Shown: piece by piece, positions 53,269 through 62,250 of the stretch
Position numbering within the stretch: position 1 is the stretch's first letter
How the letters are laid out: the number at the start of each line of letters is the position of its first letter
Assembly: GCA_015057005.1 (NCBI GenBank)
Contig: SVFF01000004.1
Coordinates: 115,429 to 179,428 of the forward strand
Reading direction: 5' to 3'
DNA length: 64,000 nt
DNA from: Lachnospiraceae bacterium
GTDB taxonomy: Bacteria; Bacillota; Clostridia; Lachnospirales; Lachnospiraceae
The notes under the pieces: generated by a model
What the model saw: the letters and a program-made list of their open reading frames with translations, nothing else
Databases searched by the model: none
Told to the model about the DNA's origin: nothing
Made by a program: the position numbers and the translations under genes

Positions 53269-54189
53269 CTACGGCAAAATATTTCCTCCTGCCAGGAAAA
53301 TCTGATACCAGTCTTCTCTGGAAAGCTGCACATCGCATGCTCCGCAGATCTCGTTAAATCTTTCTACATTCATGGTCCCTGCCAGCACCTGCATATTGGC
53401 AGGGTGACGAAGCAGCCATGCCACCGCCATTGTGGTAGCAGACACACCATATTTCTCACCGATCTCCGCCAACTTCCGGTTCAGCACCCCGAAATCATCA
53501 TTCTGTAAAAATACGCCTTTGATCATACCGTACTGGAAGGGAGACCAGGCCTGAATGGTGATATCCTTTAATCTGCAATAATCCAAAATACTGCCATCCC
53601 GGTCCACAGCGCCGCCTGTCAGCATATTTACTTCCAAACCATTACTGATCATGGTGGAATGGGCCGCACTGACCTGCATCTGATTGGCTGCAATAGGCTG
53701 TTTTACGCATTTCTTTAGCAGTTCGATCTGCATGGGCTTCATATTGGAAACACCAAAATAACGCACTTTTCCGGCTCTTTCCAGTTCATCAAAAGCTGCG
53801 GCCACCTCTTCCGGCTCCACCAGTGCATCCGGTCTATGCAACAACAAAGCATCCAGATACTCCATACCCAGGCGCTTCAAAATACCTTCTACAGAAGAAA
53901 CAATATGTTCCCTGGAAAAATCAAACATCACCCCGGGAACGATTCCGCATTTGGACTGAACGAAAATATCCTCTCTCTTGATGTCTGTCATTTTCAACGC
54001 TTTCCCGAAAAGTTCTTCACAGGCACCTCTTCCGTAAATATCAGCATGGTCAAAGAAATTCACACCCTGTGCCACTGCGTTTTCAATATGCTTTGCCGCC
54101 CCTGCCGGATCCAGCTTGTTCAATCTCATACAGCCCAAAACAATCGCCGGAACCTGTAAGCCTGTAGTACCAAAATTCACTTTTTTCAT
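53269..54189 (-). CDS. Aldo/keto reductase (YdhF-like)
   Basis: NADPH-dependent reductase of carbonyl substrates, TIM-barrel. 306 residues, normal for the YdhF subgroup. Motifs: VNFFDHADIYG with the catalytic aspartate and tyrosine, DALLLHRPD, FGVSNMKPMQ, and the C-terminal cofactor segment AGTMNVERFNEI. The active-site tetrad (D, Y, K, H) is present. GGGAGG precedes the ATG. The gene upstream (54224) encodes the FliB-like protein; no shared pathway is evident. Substrate unknown. Confidence 0.92.
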   Translation of the reverse strand: MKKVNFGTTGLQVPAIVLGCMRLNKLDPAGAAKHIENAVAQGVNFFDHADIYGRGACEELFGKALKMTDIKREDIFVQSKCGIVPGVMFDFSREHIVSSVEGILKRLGMEYLDALLLHRPDALVEPEEVAAAFDELERAGKVRYFGVSNMKPMQIELLKKCVKQPIAANQMQVSAAHSTMISNGLEVNMLTGGAVDRDGSILDYCRLKDITIQAWSPFQYGMIKGVFLQNDDFGVLNRKLAEIGEKYGVSATTMAVAWLLRHPANMQVLAGTMNVERFNEICGACDVQLSREDWYQIFLAGGNILP

Positions 54190-54223
54190 GGAAATACCTC
54201 CCTAGCTTGATCATCTTTAAACT

Positions 54224-55360
54224 CTATTTCTCCAATATCTCCAGATTCACGTCCGAATGTTCCAATTCTCTGGAATACCGGTACACAATCCGCTGAATAT
54301 CCTTGGCAGATAGTGTACCGTTCTGTTCTTTCCATTTGGCTGCAAACATTTGGTAAAGAATAGCAACGCTATCTACAGACATTCTTATCTTGCCTATTAC
54401 ATTGTCATCATACACTGCGCCACAAAAATATGTAAAAACAAAATATACCAGCAGCTGTTCAAAGATGATTTCCATCTTCAAACCGGCACAGGATTCCCCA
54501 ATGCACCATTTGTCAAACTGCTCCCGAAGAGCCTGATAACCTTGTACGCCCTCTCCATACAAAGTCTTCCGGCACTGCTCCAGATAATCTTCCCAATCAT
54601 CACTCAGATGCTCCAGCCGGTCTAATCGTCCAAACACCGTTTGGGAATGACAGAAGCACTCATCAGCATTATCGAAAAATACCTTCAGTTGCTGCTCTAT
54701 TTCCGGGAGCATTTCTGCCAGATTCGCTTCTTCCCCGTATTTCTCAAAAACATCTGCCAGATCAAACAGATCACTTTCTTCAAGGATTTCCTGCATTTCT
54801 TCTGCCATATTTTGTATCAGGGCCGTCCTCACCGCCATGGATAAGCGGCGATTTTGCAGTATTGCCAGCATAATCTTTCTTGCATCCTCTAAATAGGAGA
54901 AAAAGAAGGGATCAAAATCTTCAAATTCTTCCCATTCTTCCTCTTCCGCTTCTATCTCCTCTTCCACAAAACTCACCGGTTCTTCCTGCTCCAGGATAAT
55001 TCTCGCCACTTCCGGACAAGAGATCGCCAATGTAATCTCTCGCAGATTCTCAAACTCTTCGATATGCCTTGGATAATTCCTACATGTAAAACAAAGGCTC
55101 TCCTCGCCCAACTGCTGATACATCTCACAAAGATTATCCTCTTTCAAAAAGGCACAGCGCTTATGGCAATCCTGCTTAAACACGCCTTCCTCCCAATCGA
55201 TCCGTTTACGCAAAACTTCTCCGTAATCGCAGGTTTCGGACTCATATCGCCCAAGAGCTGCTTCATCAATCACAATCTGCCATCCGGCACAGCACGTGGC
55301 TTCACACCGGTCTGCAATACACTTAAATTGCTCATAATAATTTGGCCTTACATAGAACAT
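54224..55360 (-). CDS. FliB-like lysine N-methylase family protein
   Basis: FliB methylates flagellin lysines in enterics; in Clostridia, homologues commonly occur without that context. 378 residues. The N-terminal quarter carries the cysteine signature (CEATCCAGW, then DCHKRCAFL, C-x7-C ending SLCFTCRNYPR), expected to bind a metal or cluster. After a very acidic stretch (FVEEEIEAEEEEWEEFED) the rest is helical. Start ATG 55360 chosen because AAAGGAGG precedes it; 20 codons upstream read in frame but lack a site and conservation. No flagellar genes occur in the window, so the target is unknown. Confidence 0.85.
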   Translation of the reverse strand: MFYVRPNYYEQFKCIADRCEATCCAGWQIVIDEAALGRYESETCDYGEVLRKRIDWEEGVFKQDCHKRCAFLKEDNLCEMYQQLGEESLCFTCRNYPRHIEEFENLREITLAISCPEVARIILEQEEPVSFVEEEIEAEEEEWEEFEDFDPFFFSYLEDARKIMLAILQNRRLSMAVRTALIQNMAEEMQEILEESDLFDLADVFEKYGEEANLAEMLPEIEQQLKVFFDNADECFCHSQTVFGRLDRLEHLSDDWEDYLEQCRKTLYGEGVQGYQALREQFDKWCIGESCAGLKMEIIFEQLLVYFVFTYFCGAVYDDNVIGKIRMSVDSVAILYQMFAAKWKEQNGTLSAKDIQRIVYRYSRELEHSDVNLEILEK

Positions 55361-55440
55361 GAAATGAGGACCTCCTTTGTTGCCATGTTCCCACTTTTGG
55401 GGTGCATACTCCATCGTCAAAACTCTTTATTTATTGTATA

Positions 55441-55560
55441 CTACACATTCAACAACACAAGTGCCGGCAAAATCGCTCCAAGTGTTATCCACTGCCTCTT
55501 ATCCAATCGTTTTTTCAACATCAGAATTCCGGTCCCCTCTTTGGTATGATCCGGATACAA
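55441..55560 (-). CDS. Possible small membrane protein or transporter remnant
   Basis: 39 codons starting TTG, with AGGA 12-15 bases upstream, ending TAG at 55441. A basic stretch (LKKRLDKRQW) followed by one helix-forming hydrophobic segment (ITLGAILPALVLLNV) looks like the last helix of an EamA-type transporter. Could be a genuine small protein or a C-terminal relic. The rest of the 355-bp gap between the FliB-like gene and rluA shows nothing else besides a TATAAT before rluA. Confidence 0.3.
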   Translation of the reverse strand: MYPDHTKEGTGILMLKKRLDKRQWITLGAILPALVLLNV

Positions 55561-55715
55561 TTACCATTTTATCCTAACAGCAGCATTCTGTGAATACCCC
55601 AAATCTTTCTCCGGCATATCTGCTATAGGCATTCCTGTAATATAATGTTATAATATGCTCGACTGCCTGATTCCTACGGATACAGCAAAGATGCCCGCCA
55701 GCAGAAAGGAACCCT

Positions 55716-56684
55716 ATGGAACGAACCCTTACCTACAATATTACACAAAATGACATACCCAATACCATTCATAGCTTTTTGCGGGCCAAGGGATATTCCT
55801 CTCAGATCATTAAGGAATTGAAAAAAGAGCCGGAAAGAATCCTGATCGACGGCAAGTGGAAGTATACGAAACATACGCTGAAAGCCGGCGAAACCCTGAC
55901 CTTACATATTCAGGAAGAGGGGATCTCTGAAAAGATAACTCCTGTCCCCATGGAATTGGATATTGTATATGAAGATGAAGATATTATGGTGATCAACAAG
56001 CCGGCGGGTATGCCCATCCATCCTTCCCTGAACAATTACTATAATTCTCTGGCCAATGGACTTGCCTGGTATTTTGAAAAGCAGGGCAAGCCCTTTATCT
56101 TCCGCTGCGTAAACCGGTTGGACAAAGACACCTCCGGCCTGACCCTCATTGCCAAGCATATGCTCAGTGCAGGGATCCTGGCACCCATGGTGGCTGCAAG
56201 AGAAATTCACCGGGAATATCTGGCTATTGTCAGTGGCCGTATCTGTCCCGCATCCGGCACCATAGACGCTCCCATCTGTCGGACAGAAGATTCTATCATT
56301 GAACGTCATGTTGATTTTGAAAAAGGCGAACGGGCTGTGACCCATTATCAATTATCAGAATACAAAAATGGATGCAGTCTGCTTTCCATTCATCTGGAAA
56401 CAGGCCGCACCCATCAGATCCGTGTGCATATGAAACATATCGGCTTTCCGCTTATTGGGGATTCCTTATATAATCCGCTATACGCCGGGGATGATACTAT
56501 TCTTCCGCCGGATACCCAAGAAGTCCTGCCATCCTGTAATATCCGCAAGTGTATTACCCGCCAGGCCCTGCACTCTCACAGACTGCAGTTCACCCACCCC
56601 ATTACCGGAGAGAGCATGGACTTTGTTTCTCCCCTGCCGCCGGATATGGCGAGGGTAATGGAGAGAGCCCAAAACAATATATGA
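55716..56684 (+). CDS. RluA-family pseudouridine synthase
   Basis: Isomerises a uridine in ribosomal or transfer RNA. 322 residues: an N-terminal S4-like RNA-binding region (about 1-70), then the catalytic domain with NKPAGMPIHPS and the active-site aspartate in VNRLDKDTSGL, followed by ETGRTHQIRVH, HRLQF and FVSPLPPDM near the end. All catalytic motifs are intact. Ribosome site AAAGGA. It is convergent with the metallo-hydrolase gene (27-bp gap), and monocistronic. Target position cannot be assigned among the RluA/C/D group. Confidence 0.92.
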   Translation: MERTLTYNITQNDIPNTIHSFLRAKGYSSQIIKELKKEPERILIDGKWKYTKHTLKAGETLTLHIQEEGISEKITPVPMELDIVYEDEDIMVINKPAGMPIHPSLNNYYNSLANGLAWYFEKQGKPFIFRCVNRLDKDTSGLTLIAKHMLSAGILAPMVAAREIHREYLAIVSGRICPASGTIDAPICRTEDSIIERHVDFEKGERAVTHYQLSEYKNGCSLLSIHLETGRTHQIRVHMKHIGFPLIGDSLYNPLYAGDDTILPPDTQEVLPSCNIRKCITRQALHSHRLQFTHPITGESMDFVSPLPPDMARVMERAQNNI

Positions 56685-56711
56685 CACTTTCCCATCACTT
56701 AATTTTTCTTT

Positions 56712-57905
56712 TCAATTTATATTGTTCAGCATTTCAATTACCGCGTCCCTGTTGTTCTCAATTGCATGGGGCAGTTCAAGCACCACCTTGTCTGTGCCCG
56801 ATATGTAAACGTCCTTGGCAATATTCATAGCGGCAACGATCGGCTTGTCCGAAAGCCAGGTCTTTGCCACGGGCTCAATATTGGGCCAGAGAATGATCTC
56901 CGCCGAGATATACTCGTAGAGAGACGGATAGCTTGCCCACATTCCGTGATGCGCAAACTGAACCATATCAGACTTCAGATATTCACCGTACATTTTTTCA
57001 AGTATTCTGCCCGAGGTATGCGTGGTGTCTGCCAAAAGCATTGCGGATTGATCGCACAGTGTTACCCTGATTACAAGTGATGTACCGTTTACGTAGTCAA
57101 AACATTCTACCGGCAAGAAGTCTTCAACCGTGAAAAGCACCTCGACCTTACACTCGCCGAATTTGAATACCTGTCCCGAGTGTGCCTTTACCACTTGTGC
57201 ACCGGGAATGAGCTCCGCACATTTTCTGTATATGCCCTCAACGAGTCCCTGACCGTCTTCAACCACACCGTCTTCTCGCGTATAGGAATACATCGGAGCG
57301 TTTGCAAAATTGAAAATGACCTTTTCTACTTTGACGGCAGTATCACTGCCGTGCTTTTCAATAAACTCCTCAAACGCTTCCTGATGATCTCCGTGAGGAT
57401 GGGTAATGAACCAGGCCGCTATAACGATATTCTCTTTGTCGACAGCAAGCTCCCCAAGTATTTCGTACATAAAGTCGGGGCGCTCTGCATATTTGCATCC
57501 GCCATCGTGAACGAGAAATCTTCCGTCAGCCAGACGGTAAATATATCCCTGACCGCAGTTCATAAACGCAGGCTGCCCTACCGCGCAAAGCAGAGGCGTG
57601 CAGATCTCTTCAAAACTGCCGCAATCCTCGTTAGCGAAGCTGGAGAGATCGCCGTGTACAGTTCGTACCGCGCCGCTGTTTTTTGTATAATATGCGTAAA
57701 TATATTCTTCTTCACCCTTAAACGCCGCAAAAAGATTTCCGGCAACCGTACGTTCAACCACCTTCTCATATCCTTTTGCCTGGACTTCGGCACAATAGTC
57801 TAAAAATTCGCCCACCGAAGTATCTGCAGTGAACGTCATCTCGGTTCCGTTGCCGCAATCCACCTTTTCAACATTTCCCTTGTAGTAATATAATCTCTGC
57901 ATCAT
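56712..57905 (-). CDS. Metallo-beta-lactamase-fold hydrolase
   Basis: Binuclear-metal hydrolase of the MBL superfamily; many bind zinc or iron. 398 residues. Metal motif HPHGDH (169-174), later AHHG and DGGC blocks that complete the site. An N-terminal domain of about 150 residues precedes the MBL fold, an arrangement seen in secreted-type or carbohydrate-linked MBL proteins of Lachnospiraceae. The start is ATG 57905, with GGAG 5 bases upstream; the GTG at 57911 would overlap the GH3 stop. It follows the GH3 gene with a 2-bp gap, so the two are cotranscribed. Substrate unknown. Confidence 0.85.
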   Translation of the reverse strand: MMQRLYYYKGNVEKVDCGNGTEMTFTADTSVGEFLDYCAEVQAKGYEKVVERTVAGNLFAAFKGEEEYIYAYYTKNSGAVRTVHGDLSSFANEDCGSFEEICTPLLCAVGQPAFMNCGQGYIYRLADGRFLVHDGGCKYAERPDFMYEILGELAVDKENIVIAAWFITHPHGDHQEAFEEFIEKHGSDTAVKVEKVIFNFANAPMYSYTREDGVVEDGQGLVEGIYRKCAELIPGAQVVKAHSGQVFKFGECKVEVLFTVEDFLPVECFDYVNGTSLVIRVTLCDQSAMLLADTTHTSGRILEKMYGEYLKSDMVQFAHHGMWASYPSLYEYISAEIILWPNIEPVAKTWLSDKPIVAAMNIAKDVYISGTDKVVLELPHAIENNRDAVIEMLNNIN

Positions 57906-57907
57906 TT

Positions 57908-60667
57908 TCACTCCTTTACAGTTGTCTGGTTCGTATCTTCCAGAGTAATCCTGGATAAGCGTATATCCTCCGGCTGGGGCGGGTAAAAGCTGGGGTAGCT
58001 GGGATAATAATCATATTCCTTGTCCGGTTCGTCAGCAAAGACCACTTTCAGGATGTGTTCGCCCTTTTGGAGGGAAATGGTAGTCTGCACATCATACCAT
58101 TGCTGCTCATCTGTGGCATTATGTAAGGAAATGCTTCCCAGCTTCCGGTCATCTTCATCGAAAAGCCAGATTTCCGAGCGGGGACAGTTGGTACCTACGC
58201 GGCAGGTGATGGTGTAGACACCCGCGGAGGCTGCATCAATGGAATAAAGAAGAAAGGTTCTCTGAGCCCGGATATCTTTGCCAAGGGAGTAAAGGTACCA
58301 TTCTCCATTTTCCGGTTCCTGCTTGATCCTGGTGGAAGAAAGGCCGTTTGCCTGAATAGCAGGGATCACCAGATGCTTCTCCAAAACGTGTGTTATACCA
58401 AAATCTTTCTGTTGAAATCTTCTGGTCTTCATAATGGCTTTCAAAACATAATAGGCATTTTCTCTCAGGATAGCTGTGGTAATCTTGCCGTTTTGGTATG
58501 CCAATACTGCCTTTTGGGTCTCATCAGGATATCCAAAGGGCATTTTTATGTTGTTGCCGCTTACAATTTCATCGTCCAGAGATACGCTGTTGCGCCAATC
58601 GGTCATGACAGCGCCGTCGTATTTCCACTCGTCGCGCAGTACACCCCGTAGGAGCTGGGAGTGGTTGGAAGCGTGGAAACCATTGATGAGATTGTAGGAG
58701 GTCATAACGAAGGCGGGGTTAGCTTCCTTGATTGTGATTTCAAAGCCCTTCAGGTAGATCTCGCGCAGGGCTCTTTCGCTTACAATGCTGTTATTCTTGA
58801 AACGGTGATATTCGCAGTTGTTGGCGGCAAAATGCTTGATAGTGGCACAAAGTCCTTCGCTCTGTACGCCTTTTACCAGAGCGGCCGCAGTCTTGCCGGT
58901 GATCAAAGGATCTTCGGAAAAATACTCAAAATTTCTGCCGCAGAGAGGATTCCTGTGGATATTCATGGCAGGAGCCAACAAAATGTCAACGCCGGTATGG
59001 TAGCCTTCGTAGCCCATTGCCCGACCGATCTCATATTGGAGTTCTTCATCCCAGGAGCAGGCTGCCAGGGTGCTGCAAGGGAAGTAAGTGGTACTTACGG
59101 AACGGCGGATTCCGGCAGGACCGTCAGCCGTCTGGGGATTCGGCACCCCGTATTTCTTTAGATTGCCGATACCGGATGTACCCAGAGGAAAAGCCGGCGG
59201 CTGTCCCTGAGATAAATGGATCAGTTCATCGACGGAAAGCTGATTGATAAATTCGCCCAAAGTTGCCTTGTTATCAGCTACATCGTAAAGGGAGATGGAC
59301 CCCTGGATAGACAAATCATAAGTGCCTTCCAGTTCAGACATTTCTGATTTAAACCTTCCCCGCTCAGAACTTTCCAATTCAGTCATTTCGTAGGTGCTTC
59401 CGTCAAAACGAAGCTGTAATTGCTCGGTTACAACATTCTCGCCTGCTTGATAGGTACCGCAGGGAAAAAGTTCACGGATGGATTTTCCCAGAAAGAGTTC
59501 ATAGCTGCCTTTTTCCATAACCCAGGCTGCAGTATGACCTGTGGCACCGGTCTCGTCAAAGGAGACCATATTTTTTAGAGGAAAACTGATCTCAATATGC
59601 TCACATTGGCCGGGAGCCAGTTCCCTGGTCTTTTTGTAACCTTTTAACTCAATGGCAGGTTTTTCCAAAGCGCCTGCCGGAGGCATGATATATGCCTGCA
59701 CTATCTCTTTCCCGGAAAACTTTCCTGTGTTTTTGATATCGGCAGAAAGTATCAGCAATTCTCCTTCGATCCGATAAGCGCAATTAGAATAAGTAAAATC
59801 GGTATAAGACAGACCATAGCCAAAGGGATATAGGACTTTATCTTTCGCAAAAGTTTCAAAGTAACGGTAGCCCACGTAGATTCCTTCTTTGTACTCCGTG
59901 ATAAGAGGATCGTAGTCGAAGCACCGGGAAGAGGGATAATCCTCGTAGCGGTACGCGATGGTATCCACAAGCTTACCGCAGGGAGTTGTGTCACCGCAAA
60001 GCACGTCTGCAATGGCAGTGCCGCTCTCCATGCCGGCACAATAAATCAAAAGAGCAGATTTTAATTTGGGATATTCCTCAAGAAAAGAAAGGTCCACGGT
60101 GGAAGCAATATTGAGAAGCACCACCACATTTTGGAGGTTTGAACGTTCAATATTTTCAAACAGTCTCTTTTCCTTGTCAGAAAGATCAAAATAACCTACG
60201 TTTTCTTCATAGTCATCAATTACCGCGTCGTTAGATTCTCCGCTGTAGGCATTCTCGTTCATGTCCGTGTGAGTTTTTTTGCTCAACTTGCGGTCTGCGC
60301 CTTCTGTGCCAAAGCGCCGGAAAGTGACGATTGCTACATCGATTTCTTCAGCCAACGCGTTGAGCTGATCCACATCATATTCCGATGTATGCGAGGCCAA
60401 TTCTACAGAGTGTTCGCAAAAAGTAAACTTTCCTGCTTCTGCTTTTTCCCTAAGTCCCTGAAGTAAACTTTTGACATACTCGCACAAAACTGCGCCGGAG
60501 CCACCGCCTCCGATGATCAGATCCAGGCACTCTTTGCCAATGAAGCCTACTTTGCAGCCGGTCTGCAAAGGCAGTACCCGGTCAGTATTTTTTAAAAGGA
60601 CCATGCCTTGCGCGGCGGCCTCTCTTGCAATCTTGTAATTATTTGAAAGGTCAAGCATATTATTCAT
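57908..60667 (-). CDS. GH3 beta-glucosidase with permuted domain order and C-terminal CBM6-like domain
   Basis: 919 residues. The usual GH3 C-terminal alpha/beta sandwich (about 1-260) and FnIII-like domain (290-420) come first, and the TIM barrel follows (about 470-760), the reverse of canonical GH3 order. This permutation occurs in ruminal and gut clostridial enzymes. Catalytic region: KHFAANNCEYHR, and the nucleophile aspartate in AVMTDW (D690). Residues 785-911 form an extra beta-rich module like a CBM6 (WYDVQTTISLQKGEHILKV). No signal peptide. Promoter TTGTAA-17-TATAAT at 60688-60716 and ribosome site AGGAGGG. Cotranscribed with the MBL hydrolase. Confidence 0.92.
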   Translation of the reverse strand: MNNMLDLSNNYKIAREAAAQGMVLLKNTDRVLPLQTGCKVGFIGKECLDLIIGGGGSGAVLCEYVKSLLQGLREKAEAGKFTFCEHSVELASHTSEYDVDQLNALAEEIDVAIVTFRRFGTEGADRKLSKKTHTDMNENAYSGESNDAVIDDYEENVGYFDLSDKEKRLFENIERSNLQNVVVLLNIASTVDLSFLEEYPKLKSALLIYCAGMESGTAIADVLCGDTTPCGKLVDTIAYRYEDYPSSRCFDYDPLITEYKEGIYVGYRYFETFAKDKVLYPFGYGLSYTDFTYSNCAYRIEGELLILSADIKNTGKFSGKEIVQAYIMPPAGALEKPAIELKGYKKTRELAPGQCEHIEISFPLKNMVSFDETGATGHTAAWVMEKGSYELFLGKSIRELFPCGTYQAGENVVTEQLQLRFDGSTYEMTELESSERGRFKSEMSELEGTYDLSIQGSISLYDVADNKATLGEFINQLSVDELIHLSQGQPPAFPLGTSGIGNLKKYGVPNPQTADGPAGIRRSVSTTYFPCSTLAACSWDEELQYEIGRAMGYEGYHTGVDILLAPAMNIHRNPLCGRNFEYFSEDPLITGKTAAALVKGVQSEGLCATIKHFAANNCEYHRFKNNSIVSERALREIYLKGFEITIKEANPAFVMTSYNLINGFHASNHSQLLRGVLRDEWKYDGAVMTDWRNSVSLDDEIVSGNNIKMPFGYPDETQKAVLAYQNGKITTAILRENAYYVLKAIMKTRRFQQKDFGITHVLEKHLVIPAIQANGLSSTRIKQEPENGEWYLYSLGKDIRAQRTFLLYSIDAASAGVYTITCRVGTNCPRSEIWLFDEDDRKLGSISLHNATDEQQWYDVQTTISLQKGEHILKVVFADEPDKEYDYYPSYPSFYPPQPEDIRLSRITLEDTNQTTVKE

Positions 60668-60687
60668 ATCAAATCCCTCCTAAATGG

Positions 60688-60716
60688 AATTATAAATCGC
60701 GTGTAGAATATTTACA
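60688..60716 (-). promoter_or_regulatory. Promoter for the GH3-MBL operon
   Basis: On the minus strand TTGTAA (60711-60716), 17-bp spacer, TATAAT (60688-60693), 20-50 bp from the ATG. A strong dyad lies 23 bp upstream of the -35. Confidence 0.7.
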
Positions 60717-60738
60717 ATACCAATATTCATGCCACAAA

Positions 60739-60766
60739 AATAGAACTCCCAAAATGGAGTTCTATT
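60739..60766. terminator. Bidirectional hairpin upstream of the GH3 promoter
   Basis: AATAGAACTCC pairs with GGAGTTCTATT (11 bp) around CAAAAT. On the minus strand it is followed by TTTTTG, so it can end transcription coming from the small gene at 60903; an operator role is also possible. Confidence 0.6.
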
Positions 60767-60836
60767 CGAACGTGTTCTCTTTAATTAGTCGTAATTTTCA
60801 TACTTCACGGCTTGAGCCCCTTGCAAGATCAGCGAT

Positions 60837-60869
60837 TTACTTATCCAAGCTTTTCATTGTCGGGATTTT
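60837..60869 (-). pseudogene. Short C-terminal coding remnant (IPTMKSLDK)
   Basis: Reads as the last nine residues IPTMKSLDK plus stop, with an in-frame TGA two codons before this. It matches the 3' end of the gene entering at the right edge (63972-64000) with all visible differences synonymous (CCG/CCA, AAA/AAG, AGC/TCG, TTG/CTT, AAG/AAA). It is therefore a relic of a homologous gene. Downstream, another unmatched open stretch ends LILQGAQAVKYENYD at 60793. Confidence 0.45.
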
Positions 60870-60902
60870 ATGTCAATTTAATTTATTATGACCTTTTTCC
60901 CT

Positions 60903-61040
60903 TTAATAAGCCGTTTTTGAGTATGACTCGTTTACTTTTCGTACTTTACTTAGATGCAATGCTTTTACTTTTATGCCTTCATCCTCAAGTGCATTTTTAA
61001 CATCATCCGGAAAGTGCGATATAAATTGCTGGTACATCAT
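60903..61040 (-). CDS. Small conserved-looking protein, 45 residues, unknown
   Basis: Starts with a double methionine (MMYQQFISHFPDDVK), with AAAGGGGG 5 bases upstream, an excellent ribosome site. The content (DDVKNALEDEGIKVKALHLSKV) is well-balanced and coding-like and ends SYSKTAY. No domain recognised. Such small genes often lie with accessory elements in Lachnospiraceae. Transcribed toward the remnant at 60837 and the hairpin at 60739. Confidence 0.55.
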   Translation of the reverse strand: MMYQQFISHFPDDVKNALEDEGIKVKALHLSKVRKVNESYSKTAY

Positions 61041-61094
61041 CTGTTCCCCCTTTACCAAATAGCCTTATCAGATCGTCACCTGATTTCCGGCAGC

Positions 61095-61141
61095 AAAAAA
61101 GCGCCAGGTAAATCGCAGATATTTCTGCAATCTACTGACGC
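61095..61141 (-). terminator. Rho-independent terminator (minus strand)
   Basis: GCGCCAG... at 61101 onward pairs imperfectly with ...CTGACGC ending 61141, with inner CGCAGA/TTCTGC pairs. On the minus strand it ends in six Ts. It separates the 60903 gene from transcription coming from 61480. Confidence 0.6.
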
Positions 61142-61245
61142 TATTAATACAATCTTTTGCAAAAGAAAACAACCGGACAGGTTTGTACCTGCTCGATTGC
61201 TTAGTATAACTATAACACAGTTTTTTTCGTTTGGCAATTGATGGA

Positions 61246-61286
61246 TTGTAGAGGATTTGTAGATTTTTTGTAGAGGATTTGTAGAT
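61246..61286. repeat. Two 19-bp perfect direct repeats
   Basis: TTGTAGAGGATTTGTAGAT at 61246-61264 and 61268-61286, 3 bp apart. Each contains GTAGA twice. TTGTAGAG recurs at 63963-63970 next to the partial gene at the right edge. These look like recombinase arm sites or relics. The surroundings (61142-61400) show no gene. Confidence 0.5.
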
Positions 61287-61407
61287 GGCTCCCGAAATGA
61301 AGATCCAAAATGATCCTATAGTTGCACGAAGCGGAGATGTAACTATGCGATGACATTGGACCCATGAACGCCAATCCTACCGCACCTCACTGACATAAGT
61401 TTCATAA

Positions 61408-61459
61408 AACATCAATGGGGAGGTATAGAAATATCCACACCGCCCCATCAGTTGATGTT
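61408..61459 (-). terminator. Terminator after the 61480-62226 gene
   Basis: AACATCAA (61408-61415) with TTGATGTT (61452-61459), inner GGGG/CCCC pair, followed on the minus strand by TTTTATG. Moderate T tail. Confidence 0.55.
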
Positions 61460-61479
61460 ATTTAGTTAGTTCTAAAATT

Positions 61480-62226
61480 TTACTTAAGTCCCACTGAGAT
61501 AACCACCTGCGTGCCGTCTGTACTAACCTGTAACATGGTATTTCCTTTTTCCCATTTATAACCAGCGAGCCCTGTGGTTTCATTCTGAAACAGTTCACCC
61601 TCATCACCACAGATATCAACTAACGCTTCAACAATGCTGTCATATAACGCTTTGGGCTTTTTCGCAGACGAAAAATCAAGCTCAACTTCCTTCAGCTGGT
61701 CTTCAAGGAATTTAAAGGTTGCTGTGGCAGTCTGTCCATAAAGATTATAATTGTCTTCTGAAACATAATATGTATAGTCTTCAAAAGATTGCGGTTTGTC
61801 CGGCTCCTCCAGGAGAGAATACGGCACTAAGTTTTTGACCTGTTCCACAGTAATATCCCAGAACATATCATCAAACCGAAATTCATCACCCGATTTAAAC
61901 ATTTTCAAATCAATGTTTAATTCTGCATCATCTACGGCTTCCAGAAGATGCTCATTTCCTTTGAAAATATCCTTCACTGATTCAACATAATCTTCAATCA
62001 ACTGATCCGTTTTGTCAGAGGAAGCATATGCGTTCTCATCATAAATAGAGTTTCCCTCTCCAGCTGCTTTTAGATCATGAAGTTTTTCGCGTTGCGTAAT
62101 CCCTAAAATTCTATAAGATTGCCCAATTATATCGCTTCCATTACGCTCTGCTGTTTTTACAACAAACATTAGGCCTACAAACGATACAACAAATAGCGCG
62201 ATAATTATTTTTGTTTTTGTCTTCAT
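61480..62226 (-). CDS. Hypothetical protein with N-terminal membrane anchor
   Basis: 248 residues. One transmembrane helix at about 6-26 and an extracytoplasmic domain that starts RNGSDIIGQSYRILG; many acidic residues and tyrosines (DYTYYVSEDNYNLYG), mixed alpha/beta predicted. No family recognised. Start ATG 62226, with GAGG 10 bases upstream; an in-frame start 18 bases earlier has no better site. It follows the cysteine-rich secreted protein gene by 24 bp, so the two are probably one operon on AT-rich DNA. Confidence 0.6.
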   Translation of the reverse strand: MKTKTKIIIALFVVSFVGLMFVVKTAERNGSDIIGQSYRILGITQREKLHDLKAAGEGNSIYDENAYASSDKTDQLIEDYVESVKDIFKGNEHLLEAVDDAELNIDLKMFKSGDEFRFDDMFWDITVEQVKNLVPYSLLEEPDKPQSFEDYTYYVSEDNYNLYGQTATATFKFLEDQLKEVELDFSSAKKPKALYDSIVEALVDICGDEGELFQNETTGLAGYKWEKGNTMLQVSTDGTQVVISVGLK

Positions 62227-62250
62227 ATTATCTCGCCTCATCATACACTA

